Origin: Culex pipiens pallens
Taxonomy: Eukaryota > Arthropoda > Insecta > Diptera > Culicidae
Direction: 5' to 3'
NCBI RefSeq assembly: GCF_016801865.2
Contig: NC_068938.1
Location: forward strand, 223,526,663 to 223,590,662
DNA length: 64,000 nt
The translations under genes and the position numbers were made by a program. Under the pieces are notes generated by a model that was not told where the DNA came from, searched no databases, and saw only the letters and a program-made list of their open reading frames with translations. Every line of letters starts with the position of its first letter. Position 1 is the first letter of the stretch. This document shows, in pieces, positions 22,027 through 48,259 of the stretch.

Positions 22027-22464
22027 GGGTGTGCACCATCCGCCTAGATAGCGCCACTTCCAAAATCATGATGGCCTACAGTAGCAGAACGTTGGACCAT
22101 CTAATCACTGCATAAAACATTCCGTACGAACGACATTAGACCAATGTCTGACTGCCCTTCATCAGAGGGTTGCAATTTTACGCGCCAAAGAAGGTAAACA
22201 AAACGAAATCGGACATAACATGTGTAAAGGGACTATTTTAAGTTGTCGCTTGAAAAATCATTTTTGAATGATTTTTTGTTATGTTTTTGTTAATGTTATT
22301 GCATTTTTGCATTATTTTTAGTCAACTGGAATTATACAGAAGTGAATTTTATATTTAAACAAGGTTAACATTTATTTTCTTTCGAAATTATTGAGCCTTT
22401 TTCATTGTAAGGTCAAGTATTCTCAGCCGCGACGGTGGCGCCGCCAAGCGTATCCTGCACACTC
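22027..22464. mobile_element. 438-bp TIR element (GGGTGTGCA...TGCACACTC), TA target site
   Basis: TA-GGGTGTGCACCATCCGCC at the left and GGATACGCTTGG-type text inverted at the right (GTATCCTGCACACTC-TA) form imperfect TIRs of about 33 bp, including GCGCCAC/GTGGCGC. No ORF. Confidence 0.55.
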
Positions 22465-22548
22465 TAATTTCTTTGATGCAAGATTGTATGCAACGCATTT
22501 TTTTAGTTTACACGGTTTACACACAAGTTAGAACCAAGATGTACATCT

Positions 22549-22626
22549 CTAGAGTTTTTTTTGATTAGGTCCTATAAACATATGAAAGACAATGGTTTAT
22601 TGGTCCTTTTCAAAAAAAACTCTGGA
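22549..22626. mobile_element. Short hairpin MITE, relative of 2429 and 6153 copies
   Basis: AGAGTTTTTTTTGATTAGGTCC is the left arm and GGTCCTTTTCAAAAAAAACTCT the right, with loop ATATGAAAGACAATGG. Confidence 0.55.
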
Positions 22627-22639
22627 TCTGTTCTCTGTG

Positions 22640-24110
22640 ATATTACTTATAACTATTGAATAGACAACAGCAAGAAAAAGTTTTCAAAAAACTTATAGAA
22701 AGAAATTATTAAGTTTTTGAGTTTTCTAATTTTTAAGGTTTTTAAGAATTATTAGAAGTATTTAAATTTATAAATAAGCTGAATTTCAGTTCAACTTGCT
22801 GATTTTTACACCACGGTAGTTCGGCGGCCGTAACCTTCTGTCAGTCGAAGCAAAGGAGAAACTTGATTTTATCTCGCAATAAGGAATATTTTATTAAATT
22901 AAAAAAAAATTACAAATTATTGAAAACTTTGTGATTTGTAAATTTTGTGATTTTTTTAATTACTTTTGCAATTTTTTAAATTTTATATTTTCCAACGTTT
23001 TTTAAATTGATAAATATTAAAAAATATTTTATTTTATTTTAAATTCTAAGTATTTCTATTTTTTTAAACGTTTTATAAGTTAAGAATTTGGAAATTTCGA
23101 TTTTTGTTAGATTTTTTAGAGTTTGTTAAAAAAAATTGAATTTGTTGAATTTTTAAACTTGTTGGAGGCTCTTTGAAATTTGTTAAAAAATTAGAAATTC
23201 TTACAAATTTTTTTATAACTTTATTTTATTATTTTTTATTTTATAAGAAGTTTTAGATTTCTTTTTAATCTTTTAAGCATGCATGTTTAGAATTTTAAAA
23301 AATGTTCAGAATGTTAAGTATTTTCAGTTTTTTTTCTTTAATTTGGAGAATTTTAAAAAAATGCTGCATTTTCAGAATTTCATAAAATTTATGGATTTTT
23401 AGAATTTCTAAAAAGTGAATTCTTCGAATTTTTTGATTTATTGCATTTGATTGAATTTATAGATTTTTTATACTTCATAGATTTTTTATATTTAAATAAT
23501 ACTTTATTAGAAGTTCTGTTTTATTTTCATGTTTTAAATTTTTTAACCGCCGGCAGTTGCATACGTGTACTTTGTACACACTTTGTAAGGGCACTTGTAT
23601 GAAACGCCAAAACACGCGACTTCCAGAAGGATGTATAATTAATAAATCTAAAAAAATATAAAAAAAATATTTTTTAAGAATGTTAAAATGTTTTAGAAAT
23701 TTTATTTTTCAATCTAGGAAACTTTAAAACTTGAAAATGATAGTTTCAAGAGTTTGCTGAATTTTTAAATTTGTTGACATTTTAAATTTGTTAATTTTTT
23801 AAAACCCATACATTTTTAATTTTTTTGAAAGATTAAAATTTTAAGAATTTCATTTTCTTTTGCAGTTTTGATTGTTTTTCAGGAACAACTTTCATTTCTA
23901 CCACTCAAATCCGGTGCTATTTTTTTAGACTTTTCAAAACTTTAATAAATTTAAAAATCTTACACTTTTCGATTTTTTGTATTTTTTTAGGATTATAAAA
24001 AATATATAATCTTTAGTTTTTGGGAAATAAAGATTGTTGGTTTCAAAAATTAAAAAAATACTCAAAATTTATATGAACAAAAGAAATTATTTATAAATCA
24101 CCCCTTGAAA
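22640..24110. other. Gene-free AT-rich stretch
   Basis: Low-complexity A/T runs with no exon or named repeat that I can support. A GC-richer island sits at about 23545-23630. Confidence 0.5.
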
Positions 24111-24130
24111 TCTAACTTTCGCCGACGGCC

Positions 24131-25528
24131 ATGGCGGCGGCCGCGACGGCGGAGAGTGAGTGGACGGAGCACAGGACCGAGGATGGAAGGCCGTTCTACT
24201 GGAACGCGGCCATGAAGAAAAGTGTGTGGGAGAAGCCGGACGGGTTCCAACCCAAAACGCAGGCGGCGACGGGCATGGAGGTGGAAGACTCCGAAGGAGG
24301 AGGAGAGGACGGGGGCGAATTTCGTCCCGTGATCAAGGTTCGGCGCAGGAAGGCTAAGGAGGAGATCAACGACGGCAATGGCCAGGAAGTGGAGAAACTG
24401 CTCAGCAACAACAAGTTCAGCCCGCTAGCGGAGAAGAGCAACAACAACAACAATGCGAACCCAGCAGCAGAAAAAACCACCCCCGTGGTACCAGCACCCG
24501 GCAAGTCGGCCGGGGAGAAGAAGCAGCCGCCGCTGGTGGTGAAAGAAACGAGTTTCGCCCGCCTTGCGAAGGTGATGTCGACATGTGATGTCCAGCCGGA
24601 ACACAAACTGACGCGGTACGGCACCAAAATTACGTGCTTCTCGAGCGACGACTTCGACACGGTGCAAGCTCACCTGAAGAAGAACAAGGTGCAGTTCTAT
24701 ACGCACGGAAAGCGCAGTGCGAGACCGCACCGGGTAGTAATGCGAGGTCTCCCGAACGCGGAACCGGATTACGTCAAGGAGCTGCTCAAGACGGAACATC
24801 AGCTGGACGTCTTGGCAGTACACGCCATCAGGCGGAAGCAGCAGCTTCCCGCCATCGATGAGACGCCTTTCATCGTGCTCTTCCCCAAGGGTCACACCAG
24901 TCTGAAAGAGTTGAGTAGCAAGGTAAAGAAAGTGGGACCAGTCGTCGTCCGGTGGGTGGCCTACCGGAGCAAAGAACCGCACGTGACCCAGTGCAAGAAC
25001 TGCTTGCAGTTCGGTCACGGAACCAGTAACTGCCATCTCAAGCCCAGGTGCAGCAGCTGTGGGGGTGCCCACAGCACGGAAAAGTGCAAAGCAGAAGAAA
25101 ACCAAGCCAAGAAGTGTGTCAACTGCTCTGGATCCCACGAGGGTCTGGACCGCAGCTGTCCCAAACGTGCGCAGTTCATCCAGTCGAGGCAGCAGGCGTC
25201 CAAGCCGAAGCCGCCAGCATGGAAGAAGGACAAACAGACTCCGGCAGGAGCCGCGTTCACCGCGGCGGATTTTCCTCCGCTACCTGGAGCCGTGCCGTCC
25301 GTCGGGACGGAAGATAAACAGCCTCGTCCCGCAGGAAGAAGTCGAGAAAATACTGGCGCCGGCGCCGGTGCAACCCCGAAGGAGCAACAAGGTGAACGGA
25401 AGCTGTACAGCGAGTCGGAGCTGTGGACTATTTACCGGGAATACAGAGTTCGCTTGAGCCAGTGCAAGACACCCGAGGAACAGATTGACGTGATCGCACA
25501 CTTGCTGACACATGGCACGAGAAAATAA
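24131..25528 (+). CDS. WW-domain Gag-like protein of a non-LTR retrotransposon, 465 aa, no pol
   Basis: The ORF is intronless and GC-rich, in AT-rich DNA, with a strong ATG context (GACGGCCATGG). Residues 11-36 form a canonical WW domain: W11, GRPFYWN at 19-25, W33, P36. Acidic, Asn-rich and Ala/Pro linkers follow, then a Jockey-type Gag region (FARLAKVMSTCDVQPEHKL onward) with the segment preceding CCHC fingers. Three zinc knuckles follow: CKNCLQFGHGTSNC, CSSCGGAHSTEKC and CVNCSGSHEGLDRSC. The C-terminus ELWTIYREYRVRLSQC resembles mosquito/fly Gag tails. Such proteins bind element RNA; WW domains bind proline-rich partners. No reverse transcriptase ORF follows, and the ORF is undamaged. It could be a deletion derivative, a gag-only non-autonomous family (like mammalian HAL1) or a domesticated gene. 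Gag assignment is firm; the role is unknown. Confidence 0.85.
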   Translation: MAAAATAESEWTEHRTEDGRPFYWNAAMKKSVWEKPDGFQPKTQAATGMEVEDSEGGGEDGGEFRPVIKVRRRKAKEEINDGNGQEVEKLLSNNKFSPLAEKSNNNNNANPAAEKTTPVVPAPGKSAGEKKQPPLVVKETSFARLAKVMSTCDVQPEHKLTRYGTKITCFSSDDFDTVQAHLKKNKVQFYTHGKRSARPHRVVMRGLPNAEPDYVKELLKTEHQLDVLAVHAIRRKQQLPAIDETPFIVLFPKGHTSLKELSSKVKKVGPVVVRWVAYRSKEPHVTQCKNCLQFGHGTSNCHLKPRCSSCGGAHSTEKCKAEENQAKKCVNCSGSHEGLDRSCPKRAQFIQSRQQASKPKPPAWKKDKQTPAGAAFTAADFPPLPGAVPSVGTEDKQPRPAGRSRENTGAGAGATPKEQQGERKLYSESELWTIYREYRVRLSQCKTPEEQIDVIAHLLTHGTRK

Positions 25529-25640
25529 TCATCTTATTCAATTACGGTTTTTATTTTACTATTTATTATTTTTGTACTAATGATCCTCGGTCCTAACCTG
25601 GTCACAGCACCTAAAAGGACCTAATAAAAGGCTGATACGC
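25529..25640 (+). other. Probable 3' untranslated tail of the WW-Gag unit
   Basis: After the stop comes an AT-rich stretch, then ATGATCCTCGGTCCTAACC and CCTAATAAAAGG, which holds AATAAA at about 25623. No poly(A) or simple-repeat tail and no target duplication could be recognised, so the 3' boundary is uncertain. Confidence 0.4.
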
Positions 25641-27060
25641 AGATGGGAAGGAACGCAAAACTCCATACAAAAAAACGCCCAAGAAACGGTCAAGGAAAGG
25701 GTCACGAAAAGATTTTTCTTAAGTGGTACGCAGCTGAAAAGTAACAGAAACGGAAAGATTGCGTTTGACGTTTCTTCGCGCGGTGCTTGTTTATAATATG
25801 TTTTGATGAAAAAATCAAAGAATTGTAATTTTTCTTTTTGAATGCGACTGATAATTACTACCGTTTTAATAATTTTGTATTGGAGATAATATATAATATT
25901 GTGCGATCAGTACCTAGCTGGACTCGGTCACTGGAAACGACCGGCGACTCAGTGACCGAAAGCATAATTTTCAAAATTATAATCTCTTCCCCCCTCACTT
26001 CGTCTCACCATCCAGCTGCAGCTTTGTTGACAAACAAACGGAGCACGCGGTCGCATGATGGCGGCATCGAGCCAGAATTAGGGGTGATCATGTGATTAAA
26101 AATGAAAGTTTTTTCAAGAAAAATAAGATTTTTCCGACCGAATAAAAAATTGCGAGCATGTTCAAACAATTTTTCCTGATGTCGGAGAAGTGATAAAAAA
26201 GCAAAATTTTAGTCCATAATTTTTCTATAAATTGATTTTTTTCACTCCAACTGGGAACCCCTAGGTCTATCCACGACCGTTTCCAATGACCGTGAGAAGA
26301 AGCCAGAAAATCCAGCTACGAGCTAAATCCACAATAATTTTTAAAATTCCCGCCGAATCTCAAAAAGCAGAATATTGAATTGAATATTGAAACAGAATAT
26401 TGAAACCATTTCGGTCGAAATGGATTAAAAAAAGAAGTTGTCTTTATAGATGTCGGCCATCGTGTCACCAACAATTTATTGCTAGTACCAACCAGCTACC
26501 TCTGGATTATGAGTCCCCTGCACTGTCCGATTTATCCACACTCGCGGGACCAAAATGAAGTAAATCAGAGTGAAATTAAACTTGACAATAATCATACAAA
26601 TATATATGTTCTTACTGAAAATACAATAATAATCTGAAATTTTGAAATCCAACCAAACAACAAATTCAAAAATGTGAAAAAAAACAAACATTTCAGAAAT
26701 TTAAAATAACATTTTAAATTTATAATAATAATAAAAAAAATTTCAACAAAAATCTGAAATTTGGAAAATCAAAATTAAAATTATGCAGAATTGAATTATT
26801 ATTCAATTTTGAATTAAAATTAACGTTTTTATGAATTCCATAGATCAAAAATGTTAAAATTCGAAACGAATGTACAAGCCGAAATTCCAAAAGTTTTAAA
26901 AATCGGAAATATAGAAATTCGTAAATACAAATTTATGAAAACCTCGAAATTATAACAATCAATAACTCTATTTCTTCCAAAATTAAAAAATTTAGAATGA
27001 AAATTTAAGAATAAAGAAATTAAGAAATTCAAAACATATAAAAATTTAGAAATAAAAAAA
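25641..27060. other. Gene-free region
   Basis: No exon is supported. A segment at about 25640-25790 (GGGAAGGAACGC, GGGTCACGAAAAG) resembles, in inverted order, 30236-30307. The rest is AT-rich. Confidence 0.4.
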
Positions 27061-27067
27061 TTTAAAA

Positions 27068-28938
27068 TTTAAGAATTAAAAAATTTAAAATTTAAGAATT
27101 TATGAATTTAGGAATTTAGGAATCTAAGAATTTAAGAATTTAAGAATTTAAGAATTTAAGAATTTAAGAATTTAAGAATTTAAGAATTTAAGAATTTAAG
27201 AATTTAAGAATTTAAGAATTTAAGAATTTAAGAATTTAAGAATTTAAGAATTTAAGAATTTAAGAATTTAAGAATTTAAGAATTTAAGAATTTAAGAATT
27301 TAAGAATTTAAGAATTTAAGAATTTAAGAATTTAAGAATTTAAGAATTTAAGAATTTAAGAATTTAAGAATTTAAGAATTTAAGAATTTAAGAATTTAAG
27401 AATTTAAGAATTTAAGAATTTAAGAATTTAAGAATTTAAGAATTTAAGAATTTAAGAATTTAAGAATTTAAGAATTTAAGAATTTAAGAATTTAAGAATT
27501 TAAGAATTTAAGAATTTAAGAATTTAAGAATTTAAGAATTTAAGAATTTAAGAATTTAAGAATTTAAGAATTTAAGAATTTAAGAATTTAAGAATTTAAG
27601 AATTTAAGAATTTAAGAATTTAAGAATTTAAGAATTTAAGAATTTAAGAATTTAAGAATTTAATAATTTAAGAATTTAAGAATTTAAGAATTTAAGAATT
27701 TAAGAATATAAGAATTTAAGAATTTAAGAATTTAAGAATTTAAGAATTTAAGAATTTAAGAATTTAAGAATTTAAGAATTTAAGAATTTAAGAATTTAAG
27801 AATTTAAGAATTTAAGAATTTAAGAATTTAAGAATTTAAGAATTTAAGAATTTAAGAATTTAAGAATTTAAGAATTTAAGAATTTAAGAATTTAAGAATT
27901 TAAGAATTTAAGAATTAAAGAATTAAAGAATTAAAGAATTAAAGAATTAAAGAATTAAAGAATTAAAGAATTAAAGAATTAAAGAATTAAAGAATTAAAG
28001 AATTAAAGAATTAAAGAATTAAAGAATTAAAGAATTAAAGAATTAAAGAATTAAAGAATTAAAGAATTAAAGAATTAAAGAATTAAAGAATTTAAGAATT
28101 AAAGAATTAAAGAATTAAAGAATTTAAGAATTTAAGAATTTAAGAATTTAAGAATTTAAGAATTTAAGAATTTAAGAATTTAAGAATTTAAGAATTTAAG
28201 AATTTAAGAATTTAAGAATTTAAGAATTTAAGAATTTAAGAATTTAAGAATTTAAGAATTTAAGAATTTAAGAATTTAAGAATTTAAGAATTTAAGAATT
28301 TAAGAATTTAAGAATTTAAGAATTTAAGAATTTAAGAATTTAAGAATTTAAGAATTTAAGAATTTAAGAATTTAAGAATTTAAGAATTTAAGAATTTAAG
28401 AATTTAAGAATTTAAGAATTTAAGAATTTAAGAATTTAAGAATTTAAGAATTTAAGAATTTAAGAATTTAAGAATTTAAGAATTTAAGAATTTAAGAATT
28501 TAAGAATTTAAGAATTTAAGAATTTAAGAATTTAAGAATTTAAGAATTTAAGAATTTAAGAATTTAAGAATTTAAGAATTTAAGAATTTAAGAATTTAAG
28601 AATTTAAGAATTTAAGAATTTAAGAATTTAAGAATTTAAGAATTTAAGAATTTAAGAATTTAAGAATTTAAGAATTTAAGAATTTAAGAATTTAAGAATT
28701 TAAGAATTTAAGAATTTAAGAATTTAAGAATTTAAGAATTTAAGAATTTAAGAATTTAAGAATTTAAGAATTTAAGAATTTAAGAATTTAAGAATTTAAG
28801 AATTTAAGAATTTAAGAATTTAAGAATTTAAGAATTTAAGAATTTAAGAATTTAAGAATTTAAGAATTTAAGAATTTAAGAATTTAAGAATTTAAGAATT
28901 TAAGAATTTAAGAATTTAAGGATTTAAAAATTTAATAA
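27068..28938. repeat. 8-bp satellite (AAGAATTT)n, about 1.8 kb
   Basis: AAGAATTT repeats about 220 times, nearly perfectly, from about 27125 to 28920 with degenerate edges. A block of the variant AAGAATTA occupies about 27911-28119. Isolated changes occur near 27663 and 27708. Confidence 0.95.
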
Positions 28939-28974
28939 CTTCAGAAAAAAATTAAACATTTGTACCAGCCGTAT

Positions 28975-29700
28975 TTTATAACTTAAAAATTTCCTAACTT
29001 CCTAATTTCCTAGTTTCCGAATTTCCTTATTTCCTAATTTCCATACTTCCAAAATTCCTGATTTCTTAACTTCCTAACTTCCTTAACTCCTAATTTCCTA
29101 GTTTCCTAATTTCCGAACTTCCTAATTTCCTGATTTCCTAATTTCCTAACTTCTTAATTTACTAACTCCCTAACTTCTTAATTTCCTAATTTCATAGTTT
29201 CCTGATATCCTAATTTCCCAATTTCCTAACTTCCTAACTTCCACACTTCCTTATATTCTTATTCCTAACTTCCTAATTTCCAAATTTCCTAACTTCCTAA
29301 TTTCCTAATTTCCTAACTTCCTAATTTCCTAACATATTATTTTCCTAATTTCACGATTTTCTAATTTCTGAATTTCCTATTTCCATTATTTCATAATTTC
29401 CTAATTTCCTAGCTTCCTAATTTCTTAACATATTAATTTCATAATTTCTTAACTTCCTAACTTCCTAAACTCCTAATTTCCTAGTTTCCTAATTTCCTCA
29501 TTTCCTAATTTCCTAACTTCCTAACATCCTAATTTCCTTACATATTAATTTTCTAATTTCTTGATTTCCTTGATTCATAATTTCATAATTTTCTTATTTT
29601 CTTTATTTTACTAATTTGCTAATATCATAATTTCCAAATTTCCTAATTCCCTTGTTTCCTAATTTTCTATTTTTTTAATTTCCTTATTTCATAATTACAT
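28975..29700. repeat. Degenerate 8-bp repeat (CCTAATTT/CCTAACTT)n
   Basis: Units of the CCTAATTT type, with CCTAACTT, CATAATTT and TTTACCTA-like variants, run for about 600-700 bp directly after the AAGAATTT array, far more diverged than it. Confidence 0.85.
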
Positions 29701-29905
29701 ATTATTTTAATTTTAAGTTTTTCTTGTTTTAGAATTTAAGAATTTCTAAATTTGCTTTTATTTATTGATTTCTTTATTTTGTTTATAATTGTTGTTAAAA
29801 GTTTTAGAATAAACATTTTTAATCTATTTAATTTAAAGTTTTGAATATTTTTAATCTTTTTATTTTTTCCTCGAAAGAACCTCAAGCGCGCACACCGTCA
29901 ATCAT

Positions 29906-30209
29906 GGGCTATCTACAATCACTTAGCTTAGAACATCTAAGTAAAGTAGTTACTTAGGAAAGTACGCAACTTACGGCCGTCATCCACAATCAACTTAGAA
30001 ATTTTGCTGGGCTGATATACGTTGCTATGCAGTTGTTTGTTTACCTTTGATATTGAAACGTCAACTTACCGTAGATTTTGAAATTTTTCAAACCATACGT
30101 CAGTTTCTAATTTGATTACTTTTCCATTGTAGAAGCTCGGCTTCATTTCCATTGATTCAAATTCCTAAGCTAAGTGAAATTTTCTAAGCTAAGTGATTGT
30201 AGATAGGCC
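29906..30209. mobile_element. 304-bp MITE (TIR GGCCTATCTACAATCACTTAG)
   Basis: GGGCTATCTACAATCACTTAG at the left faces CTAAGTGATTGTAGATAGGCC at the right, a TIR of about 26 bp with one mismatch near the tip. It lies about 270 bp upstream of the DDX27 leader. The target duplication is unclear. Confidence 0.65.
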
Positions 30210-30529
30210 ATCACGCTCATACCGAACTGTCAACTTTTCTTGGGGGGGTCACGAAAAGAACACGCAACATTTCTTGACCGCGTTCCTTCCGATCAGCATA
30301 CCGTACTAAAAATAAGTTATGAAGAAAAAAAAAAAAAAACCCCTTGAAATCTCCCTTCAACATTTTCAGTGCCGGGTACTACAGCAATAACAACAACCGT
30401 GTTTGACAGTTCCGAACTGACAGCTGTTCAAATGCGGCTCGCGCTGCAACATTTTGTAAACACACGTGCTAGCGACCAGTCGTGTTGAATTCGTGGTTTA
30501 GTGTTTCCTCCGAAAATCCGCTTAAAATC

Positions 30530-33320
30530 ATGAAAAAAGACAAGAAATCCACATCCGCGAAGGTAGCGAAGAAGGTGGCACCGGCGCTCGTTCCGGAGGA
30601 GGGCAAGTTCGACCTCATCAAAACGATCAACGAGGACGACGAGGTGGAAAATCTGTCCGAAGAGTCGGACGTTGAAGTCGAGGTGAGTTAGGGCATCTCC
30701 ACAGGGGTTGGTTTTGGGTTTAATTTTGGTGTTTAATTTCAGTACCAACCGTCGAAGTTGAAGAAGCAAAAGCAGGGTGATTTCGATAGTGGATTTAAGT
30801 TTGTTTCGTCGGTGAGCGAGTACAATCACGATACTTGGGATGATTTGATGAAGTTTGTGAAGAAAAAGAACCGCGGCAAGGTGGACGATAAGATTGCGAA
30901 TGTGATTAAGGGTCGTTCGGGGAAGAATGCGGAGGTTTTGAACGGTGACGATGAGGTTGATCCGGATTCGTACAACGCGGAGATTGATTTGTCCGATGAT
31001 GAGTTGAAGCATGATACGATGCGGACCAAGGAGAAGAAGGGCAGGAAGAGGGAGGTTTCGGAAAATGATGGCAAGGTTGAGATTGAGGATGAGGACGAAG
31101 AGCAGCAGGACTTTTTTGAGGAGGCGGGTGGGAATGAGGAGATTTCTTCGTTCTACCAGATGAATTTGTCGCGTCCGCTGATGAAGGCGATTGGGTTCCT
31201 TGGGTACATCTACCCGACGCCGATTCAGGCGGCCACGATTCCGATCGCGCTGATGGGACGCGATGTTTGCGGTTGTGCGGCGACAGGAACGGGTAAAACG
31301 GCCGCGTACATGCTGCCAACGTTGGAACGGTTGCTGTACAAACCGAGCGCGGCTCAAGCTGTGACACGGGTGTTGGTGCTGGTTCCGACGCGAGAGTTGG
31401 GCGCCCAGGTTTACCAGGTGACGAAACAGTTGACGCAGTACACGAGCATCGAGGTTGGGATTGCGATCGGTGGGTTGGACGTGAAGGCCCAGGAGGCGGT
31501 TCTGCGCACGAATCCGGACATTGTGATTGCCACGCCGGGTCGGTTGATTGACCACATCAAGAACACGCCAAGCTTCTCGCTGGACTCGATTGAGGTGGGT
31601 AATTTTTTAGATTTGTTTTGTTTTGTAGGAATTCCAATGATGAAACTTCCTTGCGCTCTGATTTATTAGGATGAGCTTAATTTAACAAACTGCCGAGCAG
31701 TATTAAATATCTGAGAATTTTGTTGTTGTAATTTTAACTATTAGATTAGAAAAGTACTTTTACTAAAATGTCTCAAATTTTAGGTCTTGATTCTCGATGA
31801 AGCTGACCGTATGCTGGACGAGTACTTTGCCGAGCAGATGAAGGAAATCATTCAGAGCTGTAGCAAATCGCGCCAGACGATGTTGTTTTCGGCTACGATG
31901 ACCGATCAGGTGAAAGATCTGGCCGCGGTTTCTCTTTCCAAGCCGGTGAAGGTGTTTGTCAACAACAACCAAACGGTGGCCTTCAACCTGCGCCAGGAGT
32001 TTATCCGAATTCGCGAGAGTCGTGACGCCGACCGGGAACCCATTCTGGCGGCGCTCATCTGCCGGACGTTTCACGACCATTGCATGGTGTTTGTGCAGAC
32101 CAAAAAGACCGCCCACAGGTTGAGAATTCTGCTCGGACTGTTGGGAGTGAAGGCCGGCGAGTTGCACGGAGATTTGACCCAGTCGCAGCGTTTGGAATCG
32201 CTGAAGCAGTTTAAGGACGAGCAAATCGACGTCCTCGTGGCCACCGATGTCGCCGCGCGTGGTCTCGATATCAGTGGAGTCAAAACGGTCATCAACTTCG
32301 TAATGCCCGCCACGATGGAGCATTACATCCATCGCGTTGGACGAACGGCTCGTGCGGGAAAAGCCGGTGTGTCCGTGTCGCTTGCCGGAGAGCTGGAGCG
32401 CAAGATCGTGAAGGACATTATCAAAAATGCGGTGAATCCGGTCAAAAATCGCATCATCCCGAACGAAATTGTGGAAAAGTATCGCAAGAAGGTCCAAGCG
32501 CTGGAGGAGGAAATCGAAAACGTTTTGCAGGAAGAGCACGCGGAAAAGTTGCTCCGCCAAACCGAGCAGCAGCTTAGCAAGACCGAAAACAAGCTGAAAG
32601 GCATCTCTAACGGACCGAGGTAGGTTAAATTAACAGAATAAATCGAACATCGCCAACAACTCAATTTCCTTTTCAGCCGCGAGTGGTTCCAGAACTCGCA
32701 CGAGCGCCACCAGGAAAAGGAACGCCTCTCGATAAAGACGGACGAGGAAAAGGCCGAAAAGAAGAAGCAAAACAAAAACAAGCGCAAACGTGGCGGCGAC
32801 GACAGCGAGGACGAGTTCGACCCGATCAAGTACCAGCAGGAAAAGAAGCAAAAGGTGGCGAAAAGGGCGAAGGCCGAAGTGGCGAAAACGCCCAAGCAGC
32901 TGGCGAAGGAACGCGCCCTGCAGGAGCTAACCAAGGTATCGATGGTGCAGGCGAAGCTGTCCAAGATCAAGAGCCGACCGTCGCGGGTGACCGCCACCGA
33001 GGAGGAGAAGGAATCGTCCAAGGGTGGCAAGCCATTCAAGCAAAAGAAGCGATCCCGCTTCGAGCGGGATCTCACCGATGTGAGCAAGAAGGGCGTGAAG
33101 AAGTTGAGGTAAAAATTGCTTAAATTAGAGTTTCATGCAGGTAAAATGACAAAAATTATCAAATTTCAGGTACGACGCAACGAAAAAGCAAAAGATGGAC
33201 AAATTCGACAAGAAAAAGGTGTCCAACATGAAGATGAGCGCGGACAAGTTCCGCAACAAGAAGGGTCTCAACAAGCAGAACAAGGGCAAATCGTTCGGTC
33301 CCCGAAAGGGCAAGCGCTAA
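30530..33320 (+). CDS. DDX27: DEAD-box RNA helicase DDX27/Drs1, five exons, about 807 aa
   Basis: This nucleolar ATP-dependent RNA helicase acts in large-subunit rRNA maturation (yeast Drs1, human DDX27). Exons: 30530-30682, 30743-31594, 31784-32619, 32677-33108 and 33170-33320; all introns are short and in consistent phase. An acidic N-terminus carries a FDLIKTINEDDEVENL-type motif. Helicase motifs in order: Q motif (GYIYPTPIQAATIP), ATGTGKT at about 231, PTRELGAQV, TPGRLIDH, DEAD at 340-343, SAT, VFVQTKKTAHRL, TDVAARGLDISG and HRVGRTARAGKAG. The C-terminal third is a Lys-rich coiled tail ending KSFGPRKGKR, likely for nucleolar RNA binding. Length fits the family (human about 796). The ATG at 30530 is the first in-frame one; the frame is open upstream only from a GTG. 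Confidence 0.95.
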
Positions 33321-33615
33321 ACTTTGTGTTTCGTGTAATATTTTGATACCGATTCAATATAAAAATTTATTGAAAGTTCATGCATCGTTTTCTTTTTCCT
33401 TGACTTTTCCTAAAACACAATTAAAAAGGTATAGTTTGCTACATCATTCCAACAAGATTTCCGAGCATTACTTTCTACCCATCTTTTAGCAACCCGTTCA
33501 CCCTTTGACCACGACGAGTGGCGATGCTCTCAATCTGTCACACCGCATTCAAAAACGCAAATCTGACAACACTGCGGCCCAGCTCGTCAGCTGTCAAACG
33601 CATTTTGTTTTCGTC

Positions 33616-33652
33616 TGGCAGTCTGTGAGAGAACACGTTCGAGTCAAGTCGC
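33616..33652 (+). promoter_or_regulatory. Candidate Inr/DPE core promoter of Hsf
   Basis: GGCAGTCT at 33617-33624 resembles the insect initiator TCAGTY, with A+1 at 33620. AGTCG at 33647-33651 matches the downstream promoter element RGWYV at exactly +28. It lies 150 bp before the Hsf ATG. No TATA box is seen. Confidence 0.4.
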
Positions 33653-33769
33653 GTAAATTAAATCGCACCAGTGTGTTAAAGTGAGAGGAGAAAAAAAAAG
33701 TGGAATTTTTCATTTTGCACCGTACAAGAACAATATTTCAAAACCGTAGAAAAACTAGGCGCACCCGTG

Positions 33770-48256
<14,487 letters not shown>

Positions 48257-48259
48257 CCG

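Noticed and set aside
30428..31555. 375-codon minus-strand ORF over DDX27
   Set aside because: It lies antisense to well-conserved helicase exons, crosses their introns and has no recognisable domain.
31763..33087. Other long antisense ORFs over DDX27
   Set aside because: They are shadows of the coding strand and carry no family motifs.
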